Below, one piece after another: positions 18,446 to 28,057 of a stretch of DNA of 64,000 bases (its first letter is position 1; each line of letters opens with the position of its first letter). The notes beneath the pieces are model-generated. The model did no database searches, was not told the DNA's origin, and worked only from the letters and a program-made list of their open reading frames with translations. The translations under genes were made by a program, and so were the position numbers. The stretch covers positions 4,162-68,161 of the forward strand of contig CAWIBS010000026.1 of assembly GCA_963834365.1 (NCBI GenBank). The letters are read 5' to 3'. The stretch comes from CAWJAP01 sp963834365 (GTDB lineage: Bacteria > Acidobacteriota > Vicinamibacteria > Vicinamibacterales > Vicinamibacteraceae).

Positions 18446-20725
18446 ATGGCTATTGCGCGCAGAGTCCTTGTTGCCTTCGTCTTGTCGAGTGCCTGGCCGG
18501 GTTCTGCCGGTGCGCAGCCGGCGCCCGCGGCGGCTGATTCGCCAGCACCGCCGGCCCCCGCAGCGCTGTCCGCGCAGACGGCCCGACCGAAGCTGGGGCT
18601 GGCGCTCGGCGGCGGCGCGGCGCGCGGCATCGCCCACATCGGCGTGCTGCGATGGCTCGAAGAGCACCGCATCCCCGTTGACTACATCGCCGGCACCAGC
18701 ATGGGGGGCCTCATCGGCGGCGCGTATTCGGCTGGAATGAGCCCGGACGAGGTCCAGGCGCTGATGCTCGAAGCCGACTGGGACCTGATGTTCCTCGCCG
18801 ACTCGCCCTTCCGCTTCAAGACCTTCCGCCGCAAGGAAGATGCGCGCGCCTTTCCCGGACTCATCGACTTCGGCTTGAAAGGCGGGTTCAAGCTGCCGAG
18901 CGGGCTCAACGCCGGCCAGCAGATCGAGCTGATGCTCGACCGCATTTCCCTGCCGTACTACGATCTGCGCGACTTCGACGACCTGCCGACGCCGTTCAGG
19001 TGCGTGGCGACCGACATCCGGAAGGGCGAGCCGGTCGTGCTCGAATCCGGTCCCCTTTCGCGCGCCTTGCGGGCAACGATGGCCATTCCGGCGGTCTTCA
19101 CGCCGGTGGTGGCCGATCAGCAGCTGCTCGTCGATGGCGGGGCCCTCAACAACGTGCCCGCCGACGTCGTCAAGGCGATGGGCGCACAGGTGGCCATTGC
19201 CATCAACGTCAGCGCCAGCACCGACGCGGCGGCGGCGCCGAGCACGATGTTCGCCGTGCTTGGTCGGACCATCGATTCGATGATGACGGTTGGCACCCGG
19301 CAGGCGCTCAAGTCTGCGGACCTCGTCATCGTCCCCGACTTGCAGGGGCTCACCGGCGGCGACTGGCGCCGCGTCGAACCGTTGGTGGAGCAGGGCTACA
19401 AGGCTGCCGAAGCCAATTCCGCCCACCTGCTCAAGTACCAGGTGGACGAACCCACGTACGCGGAATGGGCGCGGGCGCGGCAGGCTCGCCGCCGGACCGC
19501 CATCCCGCCGATCGCCAAGGTCACGGTCGAGGGCGTGACGAAGGTCGAGACCGGGGCGATGACGGCGTTCCTGGACGGGCGGCATACCGGCAAGCCCCTG
19601 GATAACGACCTGCTCGAGGAGAGCATCCTGCACATCACCGGCACCGATCGTTACGAGAGCCTCCTCTATACCCTGCGCGCCGCCCCCGAGGGCGCCGAGC
19701 TCGTCGTGAAGGTGACGCCGAAGAGCTATGGACCGCCCTTCGTGCTGCCGGCGATTGACGTGCAGAACATCGACTCGAGTGCCTTTGCCGTGGGCGTGCG
19801 CGCGCGGCTGGCGATCTATGACACCCCCGTGCCGAACTCGGAGGTACGCTTCGATCTGGGCATCGGGTCGGATCAAAGCGTCGGCCTCGAGCTGTACAAG
19901 CGCATCGGCCACAGAGGGTTCTTCGTGGCGCCACGCGGCTACTTCTCACGGACCGGCCTGAACGGCTTCGACAGCGAAGGCGAATTCGTGGCGCAGTATC
20001 GGGTGAAGCGCTTCGGCGCCGGCATCGATATCGGCATCACGCCGAATGTCCGCAACGAGATCCGGTTCGGCTACGACGAGGCCGACGTGCGGGCCCGGCT
20101 TCGCATCGGCGTCCCCAACCTGCCGGAAGCCAACGGATCCGACCGGGCGCTGGCGCTGCGGTGGACCTTCGACGGACAGAACAGTCCGCTCGTGCCCTCG
20201 CGCGGCGCCTACCTGCGGACCACCATGCGCTACTACTTCGACACCCCCGAGGTCGTCAACCTGGACGGCACGGTGATCGAGCACGCGAAGGAGATCCCGC
20301 AGGGAGAGGTTCGGATGTCCTGGTTCAAGCGGGTGCGCCCGCGGCAGCGGATCTTCCTCGCCGGCGCAGGAGGGTCGTCATTCGGCGAGGACCCCGGATT
20401 CAACCGGTTCCGGCTCGGCGGGCCGCTGCGGCTGGGCGCCTTCAACAACGACGAAATCAGCGGCGACAACTACGTGCTCGGCACCGTCGGTCTCCTGCAC
20501 GAGTGGTTCCGCCTGCCCGATGTCCTCGGCGGCAACGCGTACCTGGGAGGCTGGGTCGAACAGGGGTCCGCATTCGACAGCTGGGACGATGCCGAGTACA
20601 AGGCCGCGGCGTCGGTCGGCGTGGTCCTCGAGACGCTCATCGGCCCGGCGTTCTTCGGCTACAGCCAGTCGCTCACCAGTGGCGGCGGCCGCTTCTATCT
20701 CTCGATCGGACCGTTCCTGCGGTAG
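18446..20725 (+). CDS. Patatin-like phospholipase with POTRA and outer-membrane barrel (type Vd autotransporter-like)
   Basis: 759 residues. A signal peptide (VAFVLSSAWPGSAGAQP) precedes the patatin domain at ~48-245. It has the oxyanion motif GLALGGGAARGIAHIGVL, nucleophile elbow GTSMGG, and catalytic Asp in LLVDGGALNNVP, so the Ser-Asp dyad is intact. Residues ~345-435 have a POTRA-like segment (IAKVTVEGVTKVETGAMTAF, HITGTDRYESLLYTL). The remainder is a beta-barrel of the BamA/FhaC type (EVRFDLGIGSDQSVGLELYK, FNRFRLGGPLRLGAFNNDEI) ending FYLSIGPFLR with an aromatic-rich C-terminus. This is the PlpD/type Vd layout: a phospholipase exported through its own barrel. Start is an ATG after GGAGG. 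Confidence 0.87.
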   Translation: MAIARRVLVAFVLSSAWPGSAGAQPAPAAADSPAPPAPAALSAQTARPKLGLALGGGAARGIAHIGVLRWLEEHRIPVDYIAGTSMGGLIGGAYSAGMSPDEVQALMLEADWDLMFLADSPFRFKTFRRKEDARAFPGLIDFGLKGGFKLPSGLNAGQQIELMLDRISLPYYDLRDFDDLPTPFRCVATDIRKGEPVVLESGPLSRALRATMAIPAVFTPVVADQQLLVDGGALNNVPADVVKAMGAQVAIAINVSASTDAAAAPSTMFAVLGRTIDSMMTVGTRQALKSADLVIVPDLQGLTGGDWRRVEPLVEQGYKAAEANSAHLLKYQVDEPTYAEWARARQARRRTAIPPIAKVTVEGVTKVETGAMTAFLDGRHTGKPLDNDLLEESILHITGTDRYESLLYTLRAAPEGAELVVKVTPKSYGPPFVLPAIDVQNIDSSAFAVGVRARLAIYDTPVPNSEVRFDLGIGSDQSVGLELYKRIGHRGFFVAPRGYFSRTGLNGFDSEGEFVAQYRVKRFGAGIDIGITPNVRNEIRFGYDEADVRARLRIGVPNLPEANGSDRALALRWTFDGQNSPLVPSRGAYLRTTMRYYFDTPEVVNLDGTVIEHAKEIPQGEVRMSWFKRVRPRQRIFLAGAGGSSFGEDPGFNRFRLGGPLRLGAFNNDEISGDNYVLGTVGLLHEWFRLPDVLGGNAYLGGWVEQGSAFDSWDDAEYKAAASVGVVLETLIGPAFFGYSQSLTSGGGRFYLSIGPFLR

Positions 20726-20756
20726 TTGCAGCCGGCCGCGGCCGCCAGCCGCTCGC

Positions 20757-22051
20757 CTACCTGCCCTCTGACGGCGCGCGGCCGCTCGCCTTTTTCACCT
20801 GAAGGTGGACGAACGCGCCTTTCTTGTTCCCGACCACGACATCGGGCAGGCCGTCGCCGTTGATGTCGGTCGCGACGACCTGCGTGCCGACGCCCGAGTC
20901 GTCGTCGATCAGGTGCGGGACGAAGTCGACGCTGCGGTCCGCGCCGCGGACGAGCTTGAACCAGTACAGCACCGCCGCGTCATTGCGGTCCGGATCGCCG
21001 GTGCGGCCGTGCGACCAGAAGCGCTTGCCGGTCACGATGTCCTTGAGGCCGTCGCCGTCCATGTCCACGAGATCGATGGCGTGCGGCTCGGAGAACTTCA
21101 CGCCGTACTTGTTCTCGCTCGGGTCCTCGTTCATGAAGACGTGCTCGCGGAAGCGGATCGGCGCCGTTGTCGCGATACTGCTCGTACCACGCCAGGCCGA
21201 ACCCGTGCGCGGCGAGCGCCGTGATGATGTCGTTGAGACCGTCGCCGTTGACGTCGTAGACGTGCATCTGCGAGCCGCCCGAGCCCATCGGCTGCTGGTG
21301 AAAGCGCCACACCGGATCGCCGGCGAGCGACGCCGGCTGTTCCCACCAGCCGTCCTTCTCGATCAGATCGAGCCGCGCGTCGCCGTTGACGTCACCCACG
21401 TCCCATCCCGTGCGTGAAGTTGCCGTACTCGTTGTTCGGCGAGATCGGATGGAATCGCCACGGCTGCGCGGGATTCTTCCAGTCCGGTTCCGCGTATCCG
21501 TACCGGCCTTTCGTGATGCACACGAGCTCCGGCCTTCCGTCGCCCGTCAGATCGGCGAACGTCGGTGACTCGTTGTCGGTCTGGTCGAAGACCTTGTGCC
21601 GCGCCCAGTGGGTGCCTGTGCCTTTGCGGATTCTCGAACCAGGACGTCTCCTTGCCGGGAAAGCCGATGATGAGGATGTCGTTCCAGCCGTCCTGGTTGA
21701 AGTCGTGCGCCCACGCGAAGAAGTTGTCCGAGTACTTGTTCTCCTTGCCGAGCGTGCCCTCGAACCCGGGCACCGTCACGGTCGTCTGCGGCCCGAGCTT
21801 CAACTGCGAACGTCGTCTTCGCCGGGTAGTACTCGTGGCGATTCTTGAACGCGGGCCCCTCCCACCACCACGGACCGGCGATGACGTCCTGGTCGCCGTC
21901 GTTGTTCAGATCGCCGGCGTTGGCGCCCTCGCTCCAGAACTGATCGTGCAGCTGGATGCGGGTGAAGGCCGGCAGCCGACTGCGCGACGACGATGGGTGC
22001 GGTCAGCAGCGCGGCGAGAACGAGGACGCATCGCGGGATCGTGCTGTTCAT
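20757..22051 (-). pseudogene. FG-GAP/VCBS-repeat protein, frame broken at four or more places
   Basis: About 430 codons when frames are joined. Start ATG 22051 gives signal peptide MNSTIPRCVLVLAALLTAPI. After a break near 21,960 the pieces are ENKYSDNFFAWAHDFNQDGW with NDILIIGFPGKETSWFENP; YGNFTHGMGVGDVNGDARLD (frame resumes ~21,400); MHVYDVNGDGLNDIITALAA; and VDMDGDGLKDIVTGKRFW with VATDINGDGLPDVVVGNKKG (frame resumes ~21,140), ending at TAG 20757. The DVNGDGxxD motifs are Ca-binding FG-GAP/VCBS propeller blades. All pieces are in order and uninterrupted between breaks, so indel errors are as likely as decay. It begins nine bases after the stop of the cupredoxin/propeller gene and is probably its partner. 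Confidence 0.75.
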
Positions 22052-22060
22052 GAGGCGCAC

Positions 22061-24960
22061 CTATCGGGGCTCGTTGCCCGAGACGCTGTCCGGCTTGTTG
22101 ACGATCAGCGTGATGCCGTCGAGCAGCTCCTTCTGCTGGCGGCGTCCTCGGTGCGCCCGAGCCGCTCGGTCAGGACGCGCAGCGCGTCCGGCGTGCCGAC
22201 GGCGGCGATGCGCCGGACCGTGAACGGGAACAGGTTCGGGCAGCCTCGACTCGCAGCGCGAGCTTCAGCGCCCGCGTCATGTCGAGCTCGACGACCGGCT
22301 CGGCCGCGTACCAGATCATCAGCGGCAGATTCTGATCGGTCTGCGTCTTCGCCATGCGCCATCAGGCCCGTGAGGACGTCCCAGCGCTGTGCGACCGGCA
22401 CGCGCTGCAGCGCGCTCGCCAGCGAGAGACGAACGAGCGGCGATCGATCGGCGCGGGCCAGGCCGGCGAACCGCTGCAGCGACGGGCGGTCGAGGGACTG
22501 CTGCCTTCGACCAGCGAGCGAGACGGCCCAGCTCCGGACGTATTCGCTCTCGGCGTCGAGGAGCGCGAGGAGGTCGTCCTCGCGCAGCCCGCCGGTGACG
22601 TGCAGCGCCCAGATCGCGCGCAGCTTGCGCGTCGGGTCGGCCTGTTCCCGCAACAGCGCCCTGAGCCGAGCGTGCACCGTCGGGGTTCGGCCCGCGCTCC
22701 TGCAGGATCCGGCGCGCGTGCTGCACGTACCAGTCGTTGCGGTGGAGCTGCAGATCGACGAGCTCGTCCGACGGCAGCTTCTCGAGGTCCACCCGCGACC
22801 CGGCGATCGCTCTAGTGGCTGATCTTGAAGATCCGGCCCAGCGTCTTCTGATGCAGCTCGGGATTCGTGCTGTGGCACTGGTTCTTGTCGTACCAGTCGA
22901 TCACGTGCACCGAGCCGTCGGGGCCGTAGCGGAAGTTGAGCATCTGGCTCCACGAGTCGTTGGCCATCAGGAAGTCCGGGCCGTGCGACGCCGTGTAGCC
23001 GGAGCCGCGGCGCTCCAGCCGGTCGGTGTTCGTCCGGTGCCCGTGGATGTTGTTCATGAAGATCGTGTTGCGGTACTCCGCCGGCCAGCCGTCGCCGCCG
23101 AGATAGATCATCGCGCCGGCGTGCGCATGCCCGCCGCCGGCCGCCCCGGAACGCCCGTTGCCTGCATGCGGCCCCTGGGTGCCGACCCAGTGCACGTGAT
23201 CGGCGATGGTCTTGATGTCGTCGTAGATGTACGGGTTGAAGTGCTTGCCGGCCTGGCGCTTGTATCGCGCGCCCTGCACGACGTGGTAGAGGTGCTCGAT
23301 GACGCAGGCGGTCGTGAAGGCGTGGCCGTAGTCGTTGAAGGCCAGCCCCCACGGGTTGCTCGTGCCCTCGGCGAAGACTTCGAAGACGTGCGCGCGTCGG
23401 GTGATAACGCCAGATGCCCGCGTTCATGCGGGATGCGCTCGGCGTCGGGCGTCGCCTGGCTTGCCCACGTTCGAGTGCGTGAACACGCCGTGGGTGCCGT
23501 AGAGCCAGCCGTCGGGCCCCCAGGTGAACGTGTTCAGCGTCTCGTGCGTGTCCTCGAGCCCCCAGCCGTCGAGCAGCACCTCGCGGCGGGCCCGCCGGGC
23601 GGTCCGATCGCCGTCGTTGACCGGAATGAAGAGCAGGTTCGGCGCCGCGCCGACCCAGACGCCGCCGAACCCGATCTCGATGCCGCTCACGAGGTTCAGG
23701 TTGTCGATGAAGACCTTGCGGCGGTCGAGGCGTCCGTCGCCGTCGGTGTCCTCGAGGATGAGGATGCGATCCCGGCCTGGCCCGTCGGCCGCTCGAACCG
23801 GATAGGTGTGTGCCTCGGCAACCCACAGCCGTCCGCGATCGTCGATGGCGAACGCGATCGGCCGGACGACGTCCGGCTCGGCCGCCGCGAGCGTCACCGA
23901 GAAGCCGGGGGGGACCGTCATCGCGCGCGCCGCTTCGGCACCCGACAGCCCCGCGTGCGCCACCGGATCCATCGGCGGCAGCGTGCTGATCTCGGACGGC
24001 CTGATCTCGGCGGCGAAGAAGGGCCGCTCGTCGTGGAAGCGGAAGTGATCGAAGCGATGTGCGCCCACGGGCTCTCTTTCAGGTAGATCGCTGTCGGCGC
24101 GCCGGCTTCATCGTCCACGAGCCGGATGATAGATCGACTTGCCTGCCTGGTGCCGGAGGTCTACGACGGCCGGCCGCAGCGCGGCCTGATCGGCGCCGGA
24201 GATGGTGTAGAACGGCTGGCCATCCTCGGCGCCGACGAGCTCGATGCGCGTGCTGCTGAACGCGCCGCCCGCCAGCGAGGAAGCTCGCGAAGGGATGGGT
24301 CACGAGGAACGGGACCGACTGAGCGTGCCGCGGCGCGCACTGCCGCCTGGCTGGCTGCTGGCCCAGTAGAGCCCACCTCTCCCTCGCGCGCATCCTTGGC
24401 TCGGGGGCCTTTCGATCGGCCTTGACGAGCGACGAACGCATCGCCCGCGGGCGTCCAGTCATCGAGCGTCCCGGCTTCGAAGTCCAGATTGAGCGGCACG
24501 CTCGTCGCGCGTCGGCGCGACACCCTCGGAGCTGGTCCGCGGCTCGTCCGTCACGTCGAGCCGGCCCTCCATGCCCGCCAGCCGATGGCCCGGCACGCGT
24601 GCAGTAATACGTGTCGCTCTGCTCGGCTTTGAACGTGATGCTCGTCGTCGCGCCCTTGTCCAGAATCTGCTGACTCTTGACGCCGAGATTCTCGAGCGCG
24701 ATGTCGTGCACCATCAGCTCGCCGTTGACGATGCCGATGCGCACCGTCTCGCCCGTGCGGGCCCACAACGTGGGATTGCGGACGCCGTCGATCTCGCCGC
24801 CGACGCCGCGATACCCGACCATCGTGGACTCGAGCGTGTACTCGCGGTCGACGCGGACGTTCGCGCGCGCGGTCTGGCCGGCCACGTCCGAACGCGTGCA
24901 GACGAGAACGAGCAGCGCGAGACACAGGGAAGGGCGGGCGACCGAGGCGAGACGAGACAC
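22061..24960 (-). pseudogene. PVC-type cupredoxin/beta-propeller/HEAT protein, frame broken at many places
   Basis: About 965 codons when frames are joined. GTG 24960 follows CGGAGGG and starts a signal peptide (SLCLALLVLVCTRSDVAGQ). Residues ~35-125 are a type-1 copper domain: ligands in MVHDIAL, YYC and, after a frame change near 24,600, VPGHRLAGM. A carbohydrate-binding-like segment (LNLDFEAGTLDDWTPAG) follows. Then comes a propeller of the membrane-bound dehydrogenase type: MTVPPGFSVTLAAAEPDVVR, ETLNTFTWGPDGWLYGTHGV, DDIKTIADHVHWVGTQGPHA, NFRYGPDGSVHVIDWYDKNQ, LGRIFKISH. The C-terminal ~200 codons are HEAT-like (DLQLHRNDWYVQHARRIL), ending NKPDSVSGNEPR. Breaks fall near 24,600, 24,510, 24,300, 23,420, 22,800, 22,690 and below. 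Probably a secreted copper/sugar oxidation protein; sequencing indels cannot be excluded. Confidence 0.75.
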
Positions 24961-25042
24961 GAGGATACGGCCCTCCGGGCAGACGGGGTTGGCGCCGAAG
25001 TGGCTACTCGGCTGGTCGAAAGCCTTGTCAAGCCACAATTCC

Positions 25043-25130
25043 GAACTGTCAGATTTGGTCCGTGGCTTCTCCGAACTGTCAGATTTGGCCGTGGCTTCTT
25101 TGAACTGTCAGATTTGGTCCGTGGCTTCAC
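25043..25130. repeat. Three tandem copies of a ~30-base unit
   Basis: GAACTGTCAGATTTGG with the tail TCCGTGGCTTC occurs at 25,043, 25,073 and 25,102 (unit lengths 30, 29, ~29). Only the middle copy lacks one T and the last three bases vary. It lies in the 288-base gap upstream of the MBL-hydrolase gene (GTG 25249), about 120 bases from the start. Apart from this repeat the gap shows no gene. Confidence 0.85.
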
Positions 25131-25248
25131 AAGGCTGAAGCACGAGGAACGGTGAGGGCGGAAGGCGAGGGCGCGGCGTTGCATCCGCGCATGGCTCGGA
25201 CGATGATGGCGCCTCAGCCGACGAGTCGGATCGGCAGAAGGAGGTCCC

Positions 25249-26445
25249 GTGACGCGAGCGTTCGGCGCATTCGGCGTGTTGGTGGTGTCGCTGGCTGGCG
25301 GCGGCGCCGCTGCCGCGCAGGATCTGTTCGATCTTCAGAAGGTGGCGGACGGCGTGTATGCGGCGATCGCGAAGCCGCGGACGCCGATCAACTGCAATGC
25401 GGCCGTGGTCGTCTACGACGAGGGGGTGCTGGTCGTGGATACGCACTCGCGCCCGTCGAGCGCGCGTGCGCTGATCCAGCAGATCCGCAGCGTGACCGAC
25501 AAGCCGGTCCGCTATGCGGTGAACTCCCACTTCCACTGGGACCACGCCCAGGGCAACCACGCCTACCCGGTGGCGTTCCCGAAGCAAGTGGCGATCGTGG
25601 CTTCCGAAGCGACGCGCGAGAACCTCCGGCTGCTCGGGATGCAGCGCGTCAAGGATCAGATCGACAGCGGCCCGCGCCAGATTGCGGATCTGGAGCGACG
25701 GCTTGCGGCCGAGCAGGACGCGTCGGTCCAGGCGCGACTCCGCGACGAGCTGCAGCAACAGAAGGACTACCTCGCCGAAATCCGCAGCCTGGAGCTGACG
25801 CTCCCGGATCTCACCTTCGACAAATCCCTCATCCTCCATCGTCCGGACCGCGACATCGTGCTCCTGTTCCTCGGACGCGGCCACACGAGCGGGGACGTCG
25901 TGGCCTATCTGCCGAAGCAGCGCGTGGTCGCCACCGGCGATCTGCTCCACGGCTGGATGCCGTTCATGGGCGATTCGTACCCGCCGGAATGGGTCGCGAC
26001 GCTGGACGCCCTCGACAAGCTCGACTTCGACCACATCATCGGCGGCCACGGCGCGGTGAAGCCCAAGGCCCACCTGCGCGTCTTCCGCAACTATCTGTCC
26101 GAGCTCGTTGACGAGGTGCGCCGTGCGCGCGGCCGGGGGGAGTCGCTGGAGCAGGCCCGGGTGTCGGTCGCCGCGGCGCTCAAGCCGAAGTACGACGCGC
26201 CGATGGACGGACGCTTCGACGGCTCGGTGGGCGCCAACGTCGAAAAGGTGTATCGGGATCTCGAGGCGAAGCGGTACCTGAAACGAGCGCTCCCGACCGG
26301 CGTCACTCGAGATACGCGCCCAGCCGCAGCCGGCGCGCGACGCTCAACCGGCCCGGTCCGGACAACACGACCACGAGGAGCAGGGCAATCATCAGGAGGT
26401 GATACTCGAATCCTTCCCCCTGCTTCGTGCCGTACCAGTTCATGA
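25249..26445 (+). CDS. Exported MBL-fold metallo-hydrolase
   Basis: 398 residues as read; GTG 25249 has AGGAGG upstream. A signal peptide (VVSLAGGGAAAAQ) is followed by a metallo-beta-lactamase fold: NSHFHWDHAQGNH (HxHxDH), a long helical coiled-coil insert (RQIADLERRLAAEQDASVQA), FLGRGHTSGDVVAYL, VATGDLLHGWMPFMG and GGHGAVKPKAHL supply the remaining ligands. Homologous proteins usually end shortly after a sequence like ANVEKVYRDLEAK. Here the frame runs on for ~50 residues antisense over DoxX, so a missed frameshift near 26,290 is likely and the true stop is probably near 26,300. Substrate unknown. Confidence 0.8.
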   Translation: MTRAFGAFGVLVVSLAGGGAAAAQDLFDLQKVADGVYAAIAKPRTPINCNAAVVVYDEGVLVVDTHSRPSSARALIQQIRSVTDKPVRYAVNSHFHWDHAQGNHAYPVAFPKQVAIVASEATRENLRLLGMQRVKDQIDSGPRQIADLERRLAAEQDASVQARLRDELQQQKDYLAEIRSLELTLPDLTFDKSLILHRPDRDIVLLFLGRGHTSGDVVAYLPKQRVVATGDLLHGWMPFMGDSYPPEWVATLDALDKLDFDHIIGGHGAVKPKAHLRVFRNYLSELVDEVRRARGRGESLEQARVSVAAALKPKYDAPMDGRFDGSVGANVEKVYRDLEAKRYLKRALPTGVTRDTRPAAAGARRSTGPVRTTRPRGAGQSSGGDTRILPPASCRTSS

Positions 26446-26773
26446 AAAAGCCATGCTGCGCGTGGCCGATGACGATCGCCCCCACCATGATGACGATGAG
26501 CGACACCGCCGAGAAGCGGGTCAGCACTCCGGCCAGCAGGGCGAGTGAACCACCGACTTCGCCGATCGAAACGAGGTAGGCGACAGGCCCCAGATAATCC
26601 ACGAACGGCCGCAGACCCTCTCCGCCAAACCAGCCGAACAGATGCTGCACGCCGTGGGGGAACATGACCAGCCCGGCGATCCACCGGGCGAGCAGGAGAG
26701 AGGCATCGACCGCCGGGCGGTCCCGGGGCGCGTCTTCGGTGGTGGTCGATCCAGGCGTCTGCCACGGCGTCAT
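26303..26773 (-). CDS. DoxX-family membrane protein
   Basis: 156 residues from ATG 26773. Four transmembrane helices: LLLARWIAGLVMFPHGVQHL, LGPVAYLVSIGEVGGSLALL, FSAVSLIVIMVGAIVIGHA, and YHLLMIALLLVVVLSGPG. The FPHGVQHLFGWFGG motif after helix 1 is typical of DoxX/DoxD-like proteins, which associate with quinone-linked or stress-related redox systems. Convergent with the MBL gene. The reading frame can be pushed upstream to 26,869, but MTPWQTPGST is the first sensible start. Confidence 0.85.
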   Translation of the reverse strand: MTPWQTPGSTTTEDAPRDRPAVDASLLLARWIAGLVMFPHGVQHLFGWFGGEGLRPFVDYLGPVAYLVSIGEVGGSLALLAGVLTRFSAVSLIVIMVGAIVIGHAQHGFFMNWYGTKQGEGFEYHLLMIALLLVVVLSGPGRLSVARRLRLGAYLE

Positions 26774-26871
26774 GGAAGCTTCGAAGTCCTGCCACACATT
26801 TTCAACATCCCGCCCGTCAAATTGTAGTGGTTGCTGCCAGCGGCCTGGAGCCTTTGAAACGAGGCCCACCG

Positions 26872-27111
26872 ATGATGACGAACACGTCGCACGCGAGAAA
26901 GCTGAAACTGGTCGAACGCCTCCAGATCATGCGGTGTCTGGACGGCCGCGAACTCACCTGCGGCTGCGTGGTCGGGCACTATCTCACGCGCGCCGGCCGC
27001 GTGCTCACCGTCGTCGACAGGGATGCCGACGACTGCCGCGAGCGATCGCATCAGGTCGATTTCGTCATCGCCGAGGGACGCGTGGACAGCCCCCGGCCGG
27101 CATCGCTGTGA
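26872..27111 (+). CDS. Small cysteine-containing protein of unknown function
   Basis: 79 residues from ATG 26872, with GAGG about 8 bases upstream. The centre is MRCLDGRELTCGCVVGHYLT, with a C-G-C pair, followed by a short beta pattern GRVLTVVDRDADDC and HQVDFVIAEGR. Three Cys and one His could bind a metal, but I know no family. Its stop overlaps a GTG that would begin the LysR gene if that start is used (GTGA at 27,108), so the two may be coupled. Confidence 0.55.
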   Translation: MMTNTSHARKLKLVERLQIMRCLDGRELTCGCVVGHYLTRAGRVLTVVDRDADDCRERSHQVDFVIAEGRVDSPRPASL

Positions 27112-27161
27112 GCGGCGACAGGCGACTCGTGCCGCCGGCCGCTTCGGCCGGGCGGCTGGAC

Positions 27162-28057
27162 ATGTACCGGCGCCTGGCCACGCTCGTCCGCGTGGTCGAG
27201 GCGGGCTCGATCAGCCGTGCGGCGAGAGCGCTCGATCTCACGCCGTCAGCCGTCAGCCAGCAGATGCGCCGCCTGGAGCGTGAAGCCCGCGTGGCCCTGT
27301 TTCGCCGCACGACGCGCCGACTGGTGCTGACACCGGCCGGCGAGGCGCTCTACGACGGCGGTGCGGCGATTGTCAGGCTGCGGAGGCGGCCGAAGAACGG
27401 CTGGCCGAGCTGCGAGATGCGGCGACCGGCCGTTTGACCATCGGCTTGTCGACGGGCCTGCCGGTCCGCCAACTGCTCGCCGCGCTGCAGCCGATGCTCG
27501 CCGCGCAGTCCGGGCTCTCGGTGCACCTCGTCACGTCGCGCTCACCGCGCGATCTGGTCGAAGCGTCCACCGACATGATCATCTGGGCCGGTGAACTCCC
27601 GAGCACGAGCGACGTCGTGTGCCGGCTGGCGGAGTGGGAACAGGTGCTCTGCGGTGCGCCGGACTATCTCGCGCGGCGCGGCATCCCCGACGTCCCCGAG
27701 GATCTCGCGGCGCACGACGTGGTCGGGCGCGACGACACCGATGAAACAGAGATCGATCTCACGGGCCCTCGAGGCGCGCACGTCCGCGTTCGCCAGAAGC
27801 CGCGGATCGCTGCCTCCGGTGTGCCGCCGGCGGATCTGGCCGCAGCCGGCCTCGGGCTGGCCGTCGACGTCGGACCCGCCGTCGAGCGGCGGCTGTCCGA
27901 CGGCTCCCTCCTGCGCGTGCTCCCGGCCTGGAGCCTTCCCGTGTTGCCGATTGTCCTGCTCATGCCCGCCCGCGCCCGGCAGCCGACGCGCGTCCGTCAC
28001 GGCGTGGACGCGATCCGTGCCGCGTTCGGTGCGACGAAATCGGCCGCGCTAGTGTGA
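27162..28057 (+). CDS. LysR-family transcriptional regulator (one apparent frameshift)
   Basis: About 298 residues. The N-terminal winged helix-turn-helix is MYRRLATLVRVVEAGSISRA, ARALDLTPSAVSQQMRRLER, LFRRTTRRLVLTPAG. Near 27,380 the frame shifts and continues AAEAAEERLAELRDAATGRL into the linker helix and then the effector domain (TIGLSTGLPVRQLLAALQPM, CGAPDYLARRGIPDVPEDLA, SGVPPADLAAAGLGLAVDVG). Start ATG 27162 gives the usual short lead before the HTH; GTG 27108 is an alternative overlapping the upstream small gene. Its target is unknown; the divergent DoxX gene is a candidate. Confidence 0.85.

Noticed and set aside
25043..25130. Possible CRISPR array
   Set aside because: Repeats are directly adjacent with no spacers and no cas genes are nearby.
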